From Sphaerolaimus hirsutus (Eukaryota; Nematoda; Chromadorea; Monhysterida; Sphaerolaimidae): a DNA stretch of 64,000 bases. Shown one piece after another: positions 23,867 through 33,832 of this stretch. The translations under genes were made by a program, and so were the position numbers. The notes beneath the pieces are model-generated. The model was not told the DNA's origin and did not search any database. It worked only from the letters and a program-made list of their open reading frames with translations. Each line of letters opens with the position of its first letter. The first letter of the stretch is position 1. The DNA is taken from NCBI GenBank assembly GCA_964036195.1, contig OZ038457.1, forward strand, positions 19,309,147 through 19,373,146, read 5' to 3'.

Positions 23867-24511
23867 GGCGTTCTTCAACGACAAGGCCCACGCTCGACTT
23901 TCAAGCAGTTCCTCAATGAAAGTCAAAAAGATCTGTGGTGCCCCCTACCCAATCACACAGGCCACAAAGCAACCGATTGCCGAGTAACACAACGTCTACA
24001 GTCAGGAAATGGACCTGTTACGCAAGTCAACCCTTCTTCTATGAGCCAGAAGTCAGAGGGCTATGGGCATGTTAGAAGAATCGGCCCACCACATACATCT
24101 GATTCCCCACAACCCAAACAAGTTTTCGCAAAAATGGGTCACGCTCCTGAGGGTCCTGAAATTTGTGCAGAAAGTGAAAATCATGAAGAAAATGATAACG
24201 AGACAGCCCCCTGGGAAATTTACTGTACGGAATTCAGACACCGCGTAGCGGAACTTTTTGAGAATGACCCAGGTATAACCCACCATTGGAAACGGAATTT
24301 TTGGTCACTATTCCACAATGACACCCTTGACACGCAGAAAACGGCGACGAGAGGGTTGCAGACCTATTTTCCAGTTTGTTCGAACAAGATTTTGAGCTTT
24401 GATGAATTTGAAAAACCCACTGCTGATCTCTCAAGTAAAATGTTATGTGATTATGGAATGTTGAACACTGATGAAAAGAGTATCCATGCATTTGCATGCG
24501 TTGGCGACTGA
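23867..24511 (+). pseudogene. Gag C-terminal / linker region in the same frame, after a TGA
   Basis: Downstream of the Gag TGA the same reading frame is open to a TGA at 24509. It holds the zinc-knuckle-like motif (WCPLPNHTGHKATDCR) and then an acidic, uncharacterised linker. A third in-frame stop, TAA at 24563, lies just before the protease motif. No frameshift is needed, only stop codons. Either these are decay mutations or the element relies on stop readthrough. The linker has no recognised domain. Confidence 0.7.
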
Positions 24512-24565
24512 CAAAAATTGTGTGTGAAAGTTGAAGTAGCTAACGGCCCCCAAGTATACGCATAA

Positions 24566-26935
24566 TTAAATATCGAGGGAATTCCATGCAAAACATTGCT
24601 TGACACCGGGTGTACACGCACGATCATACCCATTTCGTTGTTGAAAGAAATCGCTTCTAAAAGTAATTTGGACTTGGATAAATACTTGAAAAAAACCTCC
24701 ATTCAAGTATACATGGTGACTGGGAGCACATCTGAAGGCGCAATGGCAGAAATACCACTGTTTTTTGAACACACATCTCCAGTAGACCGAGTTACGCGAA
24801 AAGTACTAGCCGTAGTTTTAGTCAATATGCTAGCTGGCGCCATGCCAGAAATCCTCATTGGAACTGATATTATGGCGTATCTAAAGTTACCATGGTTAAT
24901 CCCATTGGCACTAGACAAAGACACTTTCATCAAGCCGACAGAAAATGAAGAAGCAGAACATCAATTTTCTACTTTAGAAAATCAATTTTTTGAAACATTC
25001 TCTTCACTTTTACTACTGAAAAAACGCTTGTATATACCAGCCCGTGGAGAAGCAAAATTGCCAACAAAAAAGATACAAAAGCCAGATGTTTTTACTGACA
25101 AAAATTGGGCACTCTGCAGCTTGATATTTTCCAATACACATCTACCCAACACTAATGGAATTAGCATGTACAACACGGTTGTACCAGCAGGGATTAAACA
25201 TGGTTACTTGACGCTGTTTAACCAGTCAGACACCCCTATCGTTTTACCCAGCGGATGTGCAGTGGCACATATAGACTGCTTACCATCACACCAGACATAT
25301 CTACCTGGTGCACACTTTTCGCGACTTTTTGAAAGTCCACAGTTTCAACATTCAATCGGCATGTTCGCGTCAAAAACCACGCCTAGTGCGGCACCCGCCA
25401 TACATTTACCTCAACCACCACGTGATCCGAATCATAAAGAAATCGAGAGTGACACACCAAAGGATGCACAGAAACGATTCGAGTTTATTTGGGCAAATTT
25501 ACCTTCTTCCAATCGCATCGAGTTATCTGACACACATTGTCAGACCTTCAAAAAATTACTATTAGAATATAACGACATTTTTTCATGCGGAGATTACGAT
25601 GTGGGGAAAACAAATTTGATTTCTCACAAAATAAAAACAGATCCGTTGCATCCACCAGTCAAACAAGCGGCACGTTATGAAGCACCTCATAAAAGAGAAT
25701 TCATTCACAAGACAGTGGCAAGCATGCTAAGAGAGGGTATCATTGAATATTCTAATGGCCCCTGGGCATCACCCATCACACTAGCGCCAAAAGGAACTGA
25801 CAATTTTCGTTTCTGTGTGGATTTTAAACAAGTAAATTTAGTCACGAAAATCGACAGTTATCCATTACCGCGCATTGGCGAAATTTTAGCAGAATTCTCG
25901 GGAAGGAAAATATTTAGCGCCATAGACATCCGACACGGCTATTACAACATACCTCTAGCTGATGAAGAGTCATGCGAGAAGACCAGTTTTGTCTGCAGTC
26001 TCAGACAGTTCAGATATACCAGAATGCCGTTCGGTACCTGCAATGCCGGCGCCACTTTCATGCGTCTCACCAACCTGATTTTGCTTGATTTGAATGAAAA
26101 TTTGACACGCGCATGGATTCGCGCATACATTGACGACGTACTGGTATGCAGCGACACTGTAGAGGAACATTTGGAACATTTGCGATGCTTGTTTGCACGC
26201 TTACGTTGGGCCAACCTAAAAATGCAACCAATAAAGTGTAACTTTTTTGCCTCACGCCTAAAATATTTGGGTCATGAAATTTCGGCGCACGGAATCTCAC
26301 CAGCACCGTCATGGGTAGCAGCTATGATCGACCTGCCAAAAGTCCATACAAAACAAGAATCGCGCCGATTTTTAGGGAAATGTGTGTATTATTCCCATTT
26401 CATCCCCAATTACAGCCGGATAGCCGCACCACTTTACGAAATTTTGAAAGGTAAAGTGGCAAAGCATGGCTCGACGCCATTTGAATGGACGGAACCAATG
26501 TTAGATGCCTGGGGAACTTTAAAGTACTGCCTAAGTACACCACCCGTGTTAATTCACCCATACCGGGATGGTCGACCATTTATTTTGGAAACCGATGCAA
26601 GTCAAATAGGTCTGGGCGCAGTACTATCACAACACAACGATGAAGGGATTTTGCACCCAATATCTTTCATTTCAAAGCGTCTAACGCATCCCCACAAGAC
26701 TTTTTCAGCAGCAGAGCTTGAGAGTTTGTGTATAGCTTGGGCGGTTCGATGTCTGGCAGATTTTGTCGAGGGACAAAAATTAGTGGTAATCACAGACAAT
26801 TCGGGAATACAACAGGTGTTAAGGAGCGCCTCGCACAGTAAATTGGAACGTTGGGCAATCTGTTTGGATCTCATGGATCTCAATCTCATGGCAGCAAGCA
26901 TGTTTGGAACATGCACACATGGGCATCTACGCTAG
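24566..26935 (+). CDS. pol: Pol: aspartic protease, reverse transcriptase, RNase H
   Basis: The frame contains LLDTGCTRTIIP (protease DTG, at about 24597). The reverse transcriptase follows, with LREGIIEYSNGPWASPI, VDFKQVN, TRMPFG and the catalytic YIDD at 26126-26137. The RNase H has ETDASQIGLGAVLSQ, SAAELESL and VVITDNS. The order and the RT to RNase H connection (FLGKCVYYSHFIPNYSRIA) are typical of Ty3/gypsy. There is no suitable ATG; the frame is continuous with gag apart from the stops. It ends abruptly at 26935 shortly after RNase H, out of frame with integrase, with little of the usual spacer. An internal deletion is likely. It would copy element RNA into DNA. Confidence 0.93.
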   Translation, partial: LNIEGIPCKTLLDTGCTRTIIPISLLKEIASKSNLDLDKYLKKTSIQVYMVTGSTSEGAMAEIPLFFEHTSPVDRVTRKVLAVVLVNMLAGAMPEILIGTDIMAYLKLPWLIPLALDKDTFIKPTENEEAEHQFSTLENQFFETFSSLLLLKKRLYIPARGEAKLPTKKIQKPDVFTDKNWALCSLIFSNTHLPNTNGISMYNTVVPAGIKHGYLTLFNQSDTPIVLPSGCAVAHIDCLPSHQTYLPGAHFSRLFESPQFQHSIGMFASKTTPSAAPAIHLPQPPRDPNHKEIESDTPKDAQKRFEFIWANLPSSNRIELSDTHCQTFKKLLLEYNDIFSCGDYDVGKTNLISHKIKTDPLHPPVKQAARYEAPHKREFIHKTVASMLREGIIEYSNGPWASPITLAPKGTDNFRFCVDFKQVNLVTKIDSYPLPRIGEILAEFSGRKIFSAIDIRHGYYNIPLADEESCEKTSFVCSLRQFRYTRMPFGTCNAGATFMRLTNLILLDLNENLTRAWIRAYIDDVLVCSDTVEEHLEHLRCLFARLRWANLKMQPIKCNFFASRLKYLGHEISAHGISPAPSWVAAMIDLPKVHTKQESRRFLGKCVYYSHFIPNYSRIAAPLYEILKGKVAKHGSTPFEWTEPMLDAWGTLKYCLSTPPVLIHPYRDGRPFILETDASQIGLGAVLSQHNDEGILHPISFISKRLTHPHKTFSAAELESLCIAWAVRCLADFVEGQKLVVITDNSGIQQVLRSASHSKLERWAICLDLMDLNLMAASMFGTCTHGHLR

Positions 26936-27881
26936 CCATGGTAGCCAGGAAAAAACACTTGATCTTTTATGCCAGTATTTCGCGTGGCCAGACATGAAGA
27001 ATCACATTTTAGACTTCTGCAAACAATGTTCGGATTGTCTTAAATACAAATCACACACAATCAGACCGAGTCCTCTAGGCGCCACGGATACGCCTCAACA
27101 ACCATTTGACATCATCCATATTGACACCATGCAGTTTGAGTATGCACAACAAAAGTCTAAAGTTTTGGTAGCGGTAGATGCATTTACCCGCTATGCAATT
27201 GCATTCCCACTATCCTCTATGCGGGGAGAAACGGTAGCTAAAGCTATTTTGAAACACATTTTCTTGGTATATGGGGCCCCTAGAGTCGTGGTGACCGATC
27301 AAGGAACTGAATTCGTGAATTCAGATTTTCGAGCGTTATGTGAACAATTTGGAACCCGTCATGCACCTGTTTTAGCTCATAACCCAGCAGCTAACGGCAT
27401 GGTAGAACGAGTGAATGGACGCATGCGCGAAATATACGCTTTTGTACGAAAACAGCACCCACGCACCCATTGGAAAGAGCTTCTTCCTCTTGTCATGCTT
27501 AAATATAACCTCTCCATGAACAAAAATCTCACCTGTTGTCTGTTTTTTCTCATCTATGGACACTTGCCACACTGGAATTTATTTTATGTGGCCACTAAAA
27601 ATACAGATCCCAACATTATCCGAGCAGTGGCAAAAACGCAGAGCGATAGGAACTGCGAAAAATACCAGCAATATTTTGAAAGTAAACCTGGGCGTGAAAT
27701 AAATGTTGGAGATGTTGTGATGGTCAAAAATTTATCTCCGGATAAAACAATCCCAAAGTTTTGCGGTCCCTTCACGGTAGTGGATTTGGCCGGGCCAAAT
27801 GTGTCATTTCAGAATGGCGAATTGTTGGAAACAGTACCAGGGCGGTATTGTTGGAAAGTACAACATTTATCGCCACAGTAG
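26904..27881 (+). CDS. Integrase, 325 aa
   Basis: The frame overlaps the end of the RT/RNase H frame by 32 bases in a different phase. It begins with a zinc-binding region (H-x-H...C-x2-C, KQCSDCLKYK) and then the DDE core: the Asp in IIHIDTMQ, the Asp in VVTDQGTEF and the Glu in NGMVERVNG. The C-terminal part has GDVVMVKNLSP and KFCGPFTVV, as in the GPY/F-like end of gypsy integrases. The N-terminal ATG is probably fortuitous; originally the domain belonged to the Pol polyprotein. It joins element DNA to the host chromosome. Confidence 0.92.
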   Translation: MEHAHMGIYASHGSQEKTLDLLCQYFAWPDMKNHILDFCKQCSDCLKYKSHTIRPSPLGATDTPQQPFDIIHIDTMQFEYAQQKSKVLVAVDAFTRYAIAFPLSSMRGETVAKAILKHIFLVYGAPRVVVTDQGTEFVNSDFRALCEQFGTRHAPVLAHNPAANGMVERVNGRMREIYAFVRKQHPRTHWKELLPLVMLKYNLSMNKNLTCCLFFLIYGHLPHWNLFYVATKNTDPNIIRAVAKTQSDRNCEKYQQYFESKPGREINVGDVVMVKNLSPDKTIPKFCGPFTVVDLAGPNVSFQNGELLETVPGRYCWKVQHLSPQ

Positions 27882-27963
27882 TACTCTTTTTCTTTTGACG
27901 TTAAACGCCTACTGGTTTATTATTTCCTCTTTGTTTGTGGTAAAATAGTAAAAACACTCCGAA

Positions 27964-28707
27964 ATGCACAGCAAAACTACAGAACGGTTTTCCAAAATGC
28001 GCGTTTTCTTGGTTCTGGGCTTTTTATTAGCCAACGGTTTTGTAGTGGAAGCTGGTCGAAAACACAGAAAGAGTAAAACGCCAACACGCACACCAACGCC
28101 ACACACCCCTTCACCGGCACCACCGGCCACACCAACATTTGAGGAGGAACAGGGCGACACCAAAACAGTCCCGTATCGCCTGATCCCCTGCTCGCCGGCG
28201 GCACCCCCGCGAGGGACACGAACACCTCAATATGACGACGCCGACCAACCTGGAACCTCAAACATGGCCACAACATCCACTAGCCAAGCCGAAGAAACCT
28301 TTGAGAAGAATAAGAGAGTCTACACCCAGATGTGCCAGGTTTTTCATTTGTTATTGGATTTCTCTGTTGACGCGCGGATAAACATTGTCACAAGAGCTGA
28401 TCGAACATGCAAAATATAGGATTTCGACACTCTCGGTGACAAATATCGACATCTGCGACGTGGTTTTGACACCCTCCAGCAAGAAAACGATGACCGACAC
28501 CGCACGGTCGTGGGTTTTCGCATTGAAAACCATCATCTGGGCGAAGCTCTCAAAAAATCTGAGCGTGAATCGGCTGAAAAAGATGTCATTATACATGACT
28601 TACGGCGTCTGGTCGAAACTTTACAGAGCAAAAATTCAATTCGCTCAGATGACGTTCATTCGCAAACCGAAACAACTTTTTTCCCACCTGTGGGTACCGA
28701 TTTCTAA
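27964..28707 (+). CDS. Third ORF: signal-peptide-like start, Pro/Thr-rich, coiled coil; internal TAG
   Basis: An ATG frame begins 83 bp after integrase. From the second Met (27997) there is a hydrophobic stretch (RVFLVLGFLLANGFVV) that looks like a signal peptide ending near VEAG. A basic patch (RKHRKSK), repeated TPTRTPTPHTPSP and an acidic segment follow. An in-frame TAG lies at 28417. The same frame then continues to 28707 with a strongly heptad-like stretch (ENHHLGEALKKSERESAEKD). Position after integrase is where envelope-like or accessory ORFs lie in some gypsy elements. No fusion-protein or transmembrane anchor is evident, so I do not call it an envelope. Confidence 0.6.
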
Positions 28708-29240
28708 AATTTCAAATTTCATCTCATTCTATCTTTTGGGTAAAAGAGAGGCTCTTGCCCTTCAGGAGGGAGCTGTCGATCTAGATGGGGCGAAATTTTA
28801 TCGACGCCCAGAACATGGTCCAACCATGCGATTTGATGGTCATCTGATGGTAAACCCCCCTGAGTTGAGGCGACAAATGGAGACAATGCAGGCATTTTAT
28901 ACTTTTGACAATTTGCTGTTTTGAGACACATTGCAGAAATCGATTGTGAGCAATTGTGCAGAATACCAATGACAACAGTCATTCGATGGCGACCCACAAC
29001 CGCATGCCGTCGACAGTTCAACGCGTGACAGCCACGGAGCGCTATCCACAAAATCACTACCAACGTTGCCGCACGCCTGCACCACAACAGAGCTACCACA
29101 ACTACAACCGAAGGCACCAAAACCATCAGAACCGAGCGCCAGGTCGCAACAACCGCAGGACAGTTTTTTCTCGCATTTCGAAAAACTCTCGCAAGCATTA
29201 TAACAACTGTCGCCGCCGCTCACGCTCAGACTCTCAGTAG
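28708..29240 (+). pseudogene. 3' coding remnants of the element with basic Arg/Asn/His-rich end
   Basis: After 28707 coding character seems to continue in other frames. About 28745-28924 has GAVDLDGAKFYRRPEHGP and is open to TGA at 28922. A frame from 28956 to 29240 is rich in Arg, Asn, Gln, His and Ser, as in nucleic-acid-binding tails. At least two frame changes separate these from the third ORF. They may be decayed parts of one protein. Confidence 0.45.
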
Positions 29241-29320
29241 TAATGTTAAAGAAAAAACAAAGAGTGATGAGTTTGTGTGTGAAATTTTGAAAAAATCTTT
29301 TGTTTTTGAAAGGGTGATGT

Positions 29321-29470
29321 TGTCGGGATATGTGAAAGTTCAGTTTTTGGACATTTGTCCACTCTATAGTAGTTTCCATTTGGGACTTATTTAGTTGACG
29401 TACTGCGTACAGATCGAGAGGGTGGTATGAATGAACGACAGGCATAAATCTCTCTACCAATCAAATAGCA
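29321..29470 (+). repeat. 3' LTR of Ty3/gypsy element
   Basis: Matches the 5' LTR (22159-22308) at 149 of 150 positions by eye. Confidence 0.9.
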
Positions 29471-29574
29471 TCCGAAAAGTGCTAAAATATCGCTTAACAG
29501 GTAACTTCACTGCATTGTACAGTATCGTATGGGTCTGTAGAATTGTAAAACTGCATTACATGACTACATTGAGC

Positions 29575-30016
29575 ATTTTTGAAAAAATTTATAGGGTGCC
29601 GGACCTGATGCAGACAGCACATTTATTAAAAACGCGTTATACCAGCGAGCGACACCTTTGGTGGGTCGCCGGCGCCCGCCATTTAGTGTACAGTAAGGGG
29701 GAGGGGTGTCGGCTATATCCCCCCAGTTTCAGCTTTGTCCTGTCCACGTTTCTGGAGTGATGGCACCCGAAGTGATGAAAAACCACTGGGTGCCGGACTT
29801 GACGCGGACAGCGAAATTCTGTAAATTTTTTTGCGCGTATACGGCGACCCACACTTAAGGGGGTCGCCGTCGCCCCTGCGTTGGAGTATAGTATGGGGGG
29901 AATGTTGGCTACGTCCCACCCAAATTTCATCTCTTAATTCCCCCCACAGCGGGAGTTATAGCGCCAGCAGTCAGGTCAGAAACTGACTGCCGGACCTGAT
30001 CCGAACGCTGTTTACA
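29575..30016. mobile_element. Foldback element, subfamily C, right part
   Basis: This stretch carries GGTGCCGGACCTGATGCAGA, GGTGCCGGACTTGACGCGGA and a terminal CTGACTGCCGGACCTGATCC...CGCTGTTTACA. They are the reverse complements of modules at 21353-21780. It completes the element whose right arm the gypsy element interrupts. Confidence 0.8.
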
Positions 30017-30134
30017 AGGGAATTAAGTATTCGAGTGTTCTGTAAAAATATCTTCTATGTATTTCATACGATGCAATTATCGCGTCTCGATCTCACCCCA
30101 ATTATTTATGAGTAACCGTTCATGTGATCCAGAC

Positions 30135-30329
30135 GAAAGTGAACTTGTACGCACGTAAATATACCCGGCACGCACATACGCCCGGCACGCACATTATGAA
30201 ACCCGGCACGCACATACGCCCGGCACGCGCATGACGAAACCCGGCACGCACATAGACCCGGCCCGTACACAACTAGGTGCGCGCCGGGCCATGTGCGTGC
30301 CGGGTATATGTGCGTACGAGGCCTGGCCC
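30135..30329. mobile_element. CCGGCACGCACATA hairpin element, 195 bp
   Basis: Direct repeats GATCCAGAC flank the element at 30126-30134 and 30330-30338. The interior is five or six CCCGGCACGCACATA units with an inverted unit at the right (TATGTGCGTACG). The 8-9 bp repeat suggests another hAT-like insertion. Confidence 0.7.
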
Positions 30330-30465
30330 GATCCAGACAGGAAACAGTTTTTGAAAGGAATCATTGTTGAAAATGTAAAAATTTACAAAAATCTTCGTTC
30401 GACTTTTTAGGCTAAGAGAATAATTATACGACAGATTCGTCCATCTCACGACAGATTTCCAATTA

Positions 30466-30869
30466 CCATATTTCCTCGAAATACACCCAGGGAGTTTATT
30501 ACTTCGCCAGCAAATCTTTAGGGGGTGAATTCGGGTGGGGCTTTTCGAGGGAGTTATTATTTCACCAGAAATTTTCATGAAGGATCATAGTAAAGAATAG
30601 GTTTTTGCATACCCAAAACTGGTGATAAAAGTGACCAAACAGGTTATATTCAGACAAAAATGTGTATAAATGTAGGTATTTAGATAGCTACACAAAAACT
30701 ATGTAGTACATGTGTTGTAGCTGCGGTGCAAATTGGCAGCAATTAATACATCATCTACAGTGCATACATGATGTACCTTATTCCGGAGGGGTATTTCGAG
30801 GGGAAGGGTATTTTTCCTAAGCTCGCTCAGACCTGGCGGTATTTAGAAGTGTATTTTGAGGAAATACGG
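30466..30869. mobile_element. CCATATTTCCTCGAAATA MITE (type a), 404 bp
   Basis: The ends CCATATTTCCTCGAAATACA and TATTTTGAGGAAATACGG are flanked by TA on both sides. The interior is shared with the copies at 44991 and 53751 (GCATACCCAAAACTGGT). Confidence 0.82.
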
Positions 30870-31115
30870 TACAAGAACAAAATGTTTTTTAAAATATGCA
30901 AATTTCAGTGTTCATTGATTAGATGGCGCACAGTTTGTCAACTGGGCAAACAATCTTTTGCATACTGCGAGTCTGTGATGTCATGAAAAATGGCAAACAT
31001 GTGCATGTCACATCACACGTTTAGTAAGTTGAGTCATTAATACATGTCACTCTTAGAAATGTGCCACTCCTTAAAGTCATAAACGTTCATCAGACATTTT
31101 GAGCCAATCTACCTA

Positions 31116-31260
31116 CCGTAATTCTTCCAATGGAACAGCATACCACCGATAGAACGGCACCTCCAATAGAAGGGCACCTCCAATAGAACGGCAGGTTTTG
31201 TAACTTTTTCACACTCACGAAAAAAAATATAATGGCGCTTATCTATTAGACGAAATACGG
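31116..31260. mobile_element. CCGTAATTCTTCCAAT MITE (type b), 145 bp
   Basis: TA-flanked ends CCGTAATTCTTCCAATGGAA and TTAGACGAAATACGG. Between them are repeated CACCTCCAATAGAACGGCA units, the type-b minisatellite. Confidence 0.8.
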
Positions 31261-31847
31261 TAATTGTTTGCATTTATACATAAACCAAAGTAGCGAAATC
31301 AGAAATCAGGATTCAGGAAATGAGAAAGCATTGAAAATACTGATGGAGAAAATGCATTGTGACATTAAGATGTTGATTTCATAATTGTTAAGATATGCTC
31401 AAATGTACAATCTTGGAATCGAAAATTGCATATTTACATTGTGATGCGAAAATTGTGATGGATTCTGTCACACGCATTTCAGCCACTTTTTGAAACATCT
31501 CAACTGAGTACTTTTTGAATGATCTACCAGAATAAAAACTACAGGCTGGTGGTTTGTTAAACAAGACAAGCACGTGGCGCATGAACATCCAAACTCAAAA
31601 GGCGGCAACCTGGCAGCAAATTCAATTTGAACGTAAGGCGCACTTAAGGCGCCCGACAAGGAAGTAAAGTCTACTGATAGTACACCTTATAATGAAATCT
31701 ACCATATCCCATCCGAATAAACGAACAGGCATAAAAACACTTTCTTATCAGATCACATTGCTCCTACCTTGGGTGAATTTGGTGCCCAATTTTTCATGAA
31801 ACGTTATTCATCAAAATATGGTAGCATTCATTGTATGGCGTTCTGGT

Positions 31848-32003
31848 GCCAGTCTCAGACCCTGTAAAATGCCCTGTAAAATGTCAAATGCCACGCAAAG
31901 TGTCAAAAGCCATGTAAAATGCCCGGTAAAATGACTTATGACACTTTGCATGACATTTGACATTTTACACGACATTTTACAGGGTCTGGGACTGTCCCCA
32001 GTC
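31848..32003. mobile_element. CAGACCCTGTAAAATG hairpin (type D), copy 1
   Basis: GTCTCAGACCCTGTAAAATG on the left mirrors CATTTTACACGACATTTTACAGGGTCTGGGACTG on the right. The arms consist of TGTCAAATG(T/C)CATG-like units. Confidence 0.75.
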
Positions 32004-32445
32004 CGTCCCGTATAACCGCATGGAATTGTGCGTGTTTTGCGTGTCTGGCGCCCTAAGTTGCAATTGAATCCACCCCCTGGACATCTTGATTCAATGCAGC
32101 ATTCCGCACAATAACATGCTAATGCAGTTGACTAACGGCGGCATCCTATCTGTATGATATCACGCAATTGTAAACATTCTCATACATATATATCATCTTT
32201 TCTACTGTGTACTTGTCATGTCACCATTTTGGTGTCCATTCAAAAATCGGAATACGCCATAGAGATGGGGGGATCAGAATGGATGAATGTACAATGGCTA
32301 GACTTTTTTTAAAAAAACTAGCGTTTGTTATTTGAGGTGGGAAAATATCAACGAAAATGATCGAATGATGGCGTGAAATCCGTGAAATGTTTTGAACACA
32401 TTTGAGCCTACCAGCATGAGGCGTCTGTTAACTACTGTTGACAGC

Positions 32446-32695
32446 TATACTCGGCGTACATGATACTCTGCCGTCGCACTGATTTATGTCTCGTGTTGGA
32501 AGCGTGCCAATGATTGTTAAGTCATGCGATTTCCGTAAAAAGATGAAAAAAATTGATCGATGTGAATATGTTAATGAATAACATTATAACAACGATCAAT
32601 TTTGTCATCTTTTTATGAAACTCGCACGCGCTAACCATCGTTGGCACACTTCCAGCGGGAACCACGCGTGCAGGGTGTAAAGTAACCGGAGTATA
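32446..32695. mobile_element. TATACTC...GAGTATA MITE, copy 2 (opposite orientation)
   Basis: Reverse-complement relative of 18847-19093, sharing GGAAGCGTGCCAATGAT, GGTTCCCGC-type and ACCCTGCACGCG-type segments. Confidence 0.75.
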
Positions 32696-32746
32696 TCATA
32701 AAAATCATTCACTCTGGTAAACTCAAATGTGTTCAAAACAGATGTA

Positions 32747-33180
32747 CCGTAAATATTTCTTCTAATAGAAGATCGCCGTTCTATTTTTTTCGTCAACTTT
32801 TCACCTGCCGTTCTATTCGAGGCTGCCGTTCTATTTTTTCACCAATGTGTTCACAAAATTCCTCATTTGAACATAGGCTTATTTTTGATTGATGCTTGAG
32901 CAATATTTAATATTAGAGCATCAATTTGAAATTTTATATCTATTTTTATGCTTTGAATGTTCGCCATCCATTTTTATTGTTATTTTTGTGTGTTGGCACA
33001 CTCCCAACATAATTTCCACCTGCCGTTCTACATATTGGAAGGTGCCGTTCTATTGGAGGTGCCGTTCAATTAAAGGCTCCCATTATATTGTTTTAATGAG
33101 CGCAAAAACGTGTCAAAACCTGCCGTTCTATTGTAGGTGCCGTTCTATTGGAGGTATGCCGTTCTATTAGAAGAAACACG
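32747..33180. mobile_element. CCGTA...TTCTTCTAATAGAA MITE (type b)
   Basis: The left end is flanked by TA, and the right end is TCTATTAGAAGAAACACG. The minisatellite units are TGCCGTTCTATTGGAGG in both orientations. Confidence 0.78.
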
Positions 33181-33217
33181 TTATGCGCTTCCAAAATCTC
33201 TGTGGTGTATTAGTGTG

Positions 33218-33657
33218 TAGGGTGTCAACTTTCCGATTTCCGTTTTCCATTTCCGCTTTCCGCAGGCAAATTTTTTTCCGTTTCCGTTTCCGTTGTCTGG
33301 CTGCCAAATTTTTCTTCCGTTTCCGTTTTTCCAGCTAATTTTCCATTTTCCGGCTAAATTTTCAGTTTTTCCAGCTTTTTTTCAATTTTCCGGTTCAATT
33401 GTCTGTTTTTCCCACTTTTTTCCACTTTCTAGCTCAATTAAATGTTTTCTGTTGTAGCCAAACTGGTAAACAGCAAATTTTTTCCGTTTCCGGCATAATT
33501 TCAGCAAATTTTTCCATTTCCGTTTCCGGGCCGTTTATTTTTCTGTTTTCCGTTTTCCGGCAAGTGCCAAAATTTTTCCGTTTCCGTTTCCGGCAAGTGC
33601 CAAAATTTTTCCGTTTCCATTTCCGTTTTCCGCCAAAAAGTTTTTGTTGACACCCTA
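33218..33657. mobile_element. TAGGGTGTCAAC hAT-type element of TTTCCG repeats, 440 bp
   Basis: The ends TAGGGTGTCAAC and GTTGACACCCTA are exact inverted repeats, flanked by a perfect 8-bp duplication TTAGTGTG at 33210-33217 and 33658-33665. The interior is (TTTCCG)n and TTTTTCCAGCT-type repeats with spacers GGCAAGTGCCAAAATT. Confidence 0.9.
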
Positions 33658-33832
33658 TTAGTGTGAGCAGCGCCAATGAGTTTACATAATGAGCATATTT
33701 ATCCATCAATTTTTTGGATATCGGACATGTTTTCATACTGAGAATTGACATTGACATGTCAACATTGAAAGTAGGGTTGTCAAGAGTTTTCAATAAAATT
33801 TTGGGGTCGTTCTTCTACAAAATCTGGGGTCA

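Larger units (their letters stand above)
22159..29470 (+). mobile_element. Ty3/gypsy LTR retrotransposon, ~7.3 kb, young but defective
   Basis: Two 150-bp LTRs enclose, in order, gag, protease, reverse transcriptase, RNase H, integrase and a 3' open region with coiled-coil and basic segments. That order and the RT/RNase H sequence place it in Ty3/gypsy. It interrupts the right arm of a foldback element. The near-identical LTRs contrast with several breaks in the coding part: in-frame stops at 23864, 24509 and 24563, a frame change with apparent spacer loss near 26900, and a TAG at 28417. A purine-rich stretch (GAAAGGGTGA) precedes the 3' LTR. No clear target duplication was found. Confidence 0.92.

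Noticed and set aside
28385-28924. 179-codon frame overlapping the third ORF of the gypsy element
   Set aside because: Its first two thirds is the wrong frame relative to the coiled-coil segment; only the tail after about 28745 looks coding.
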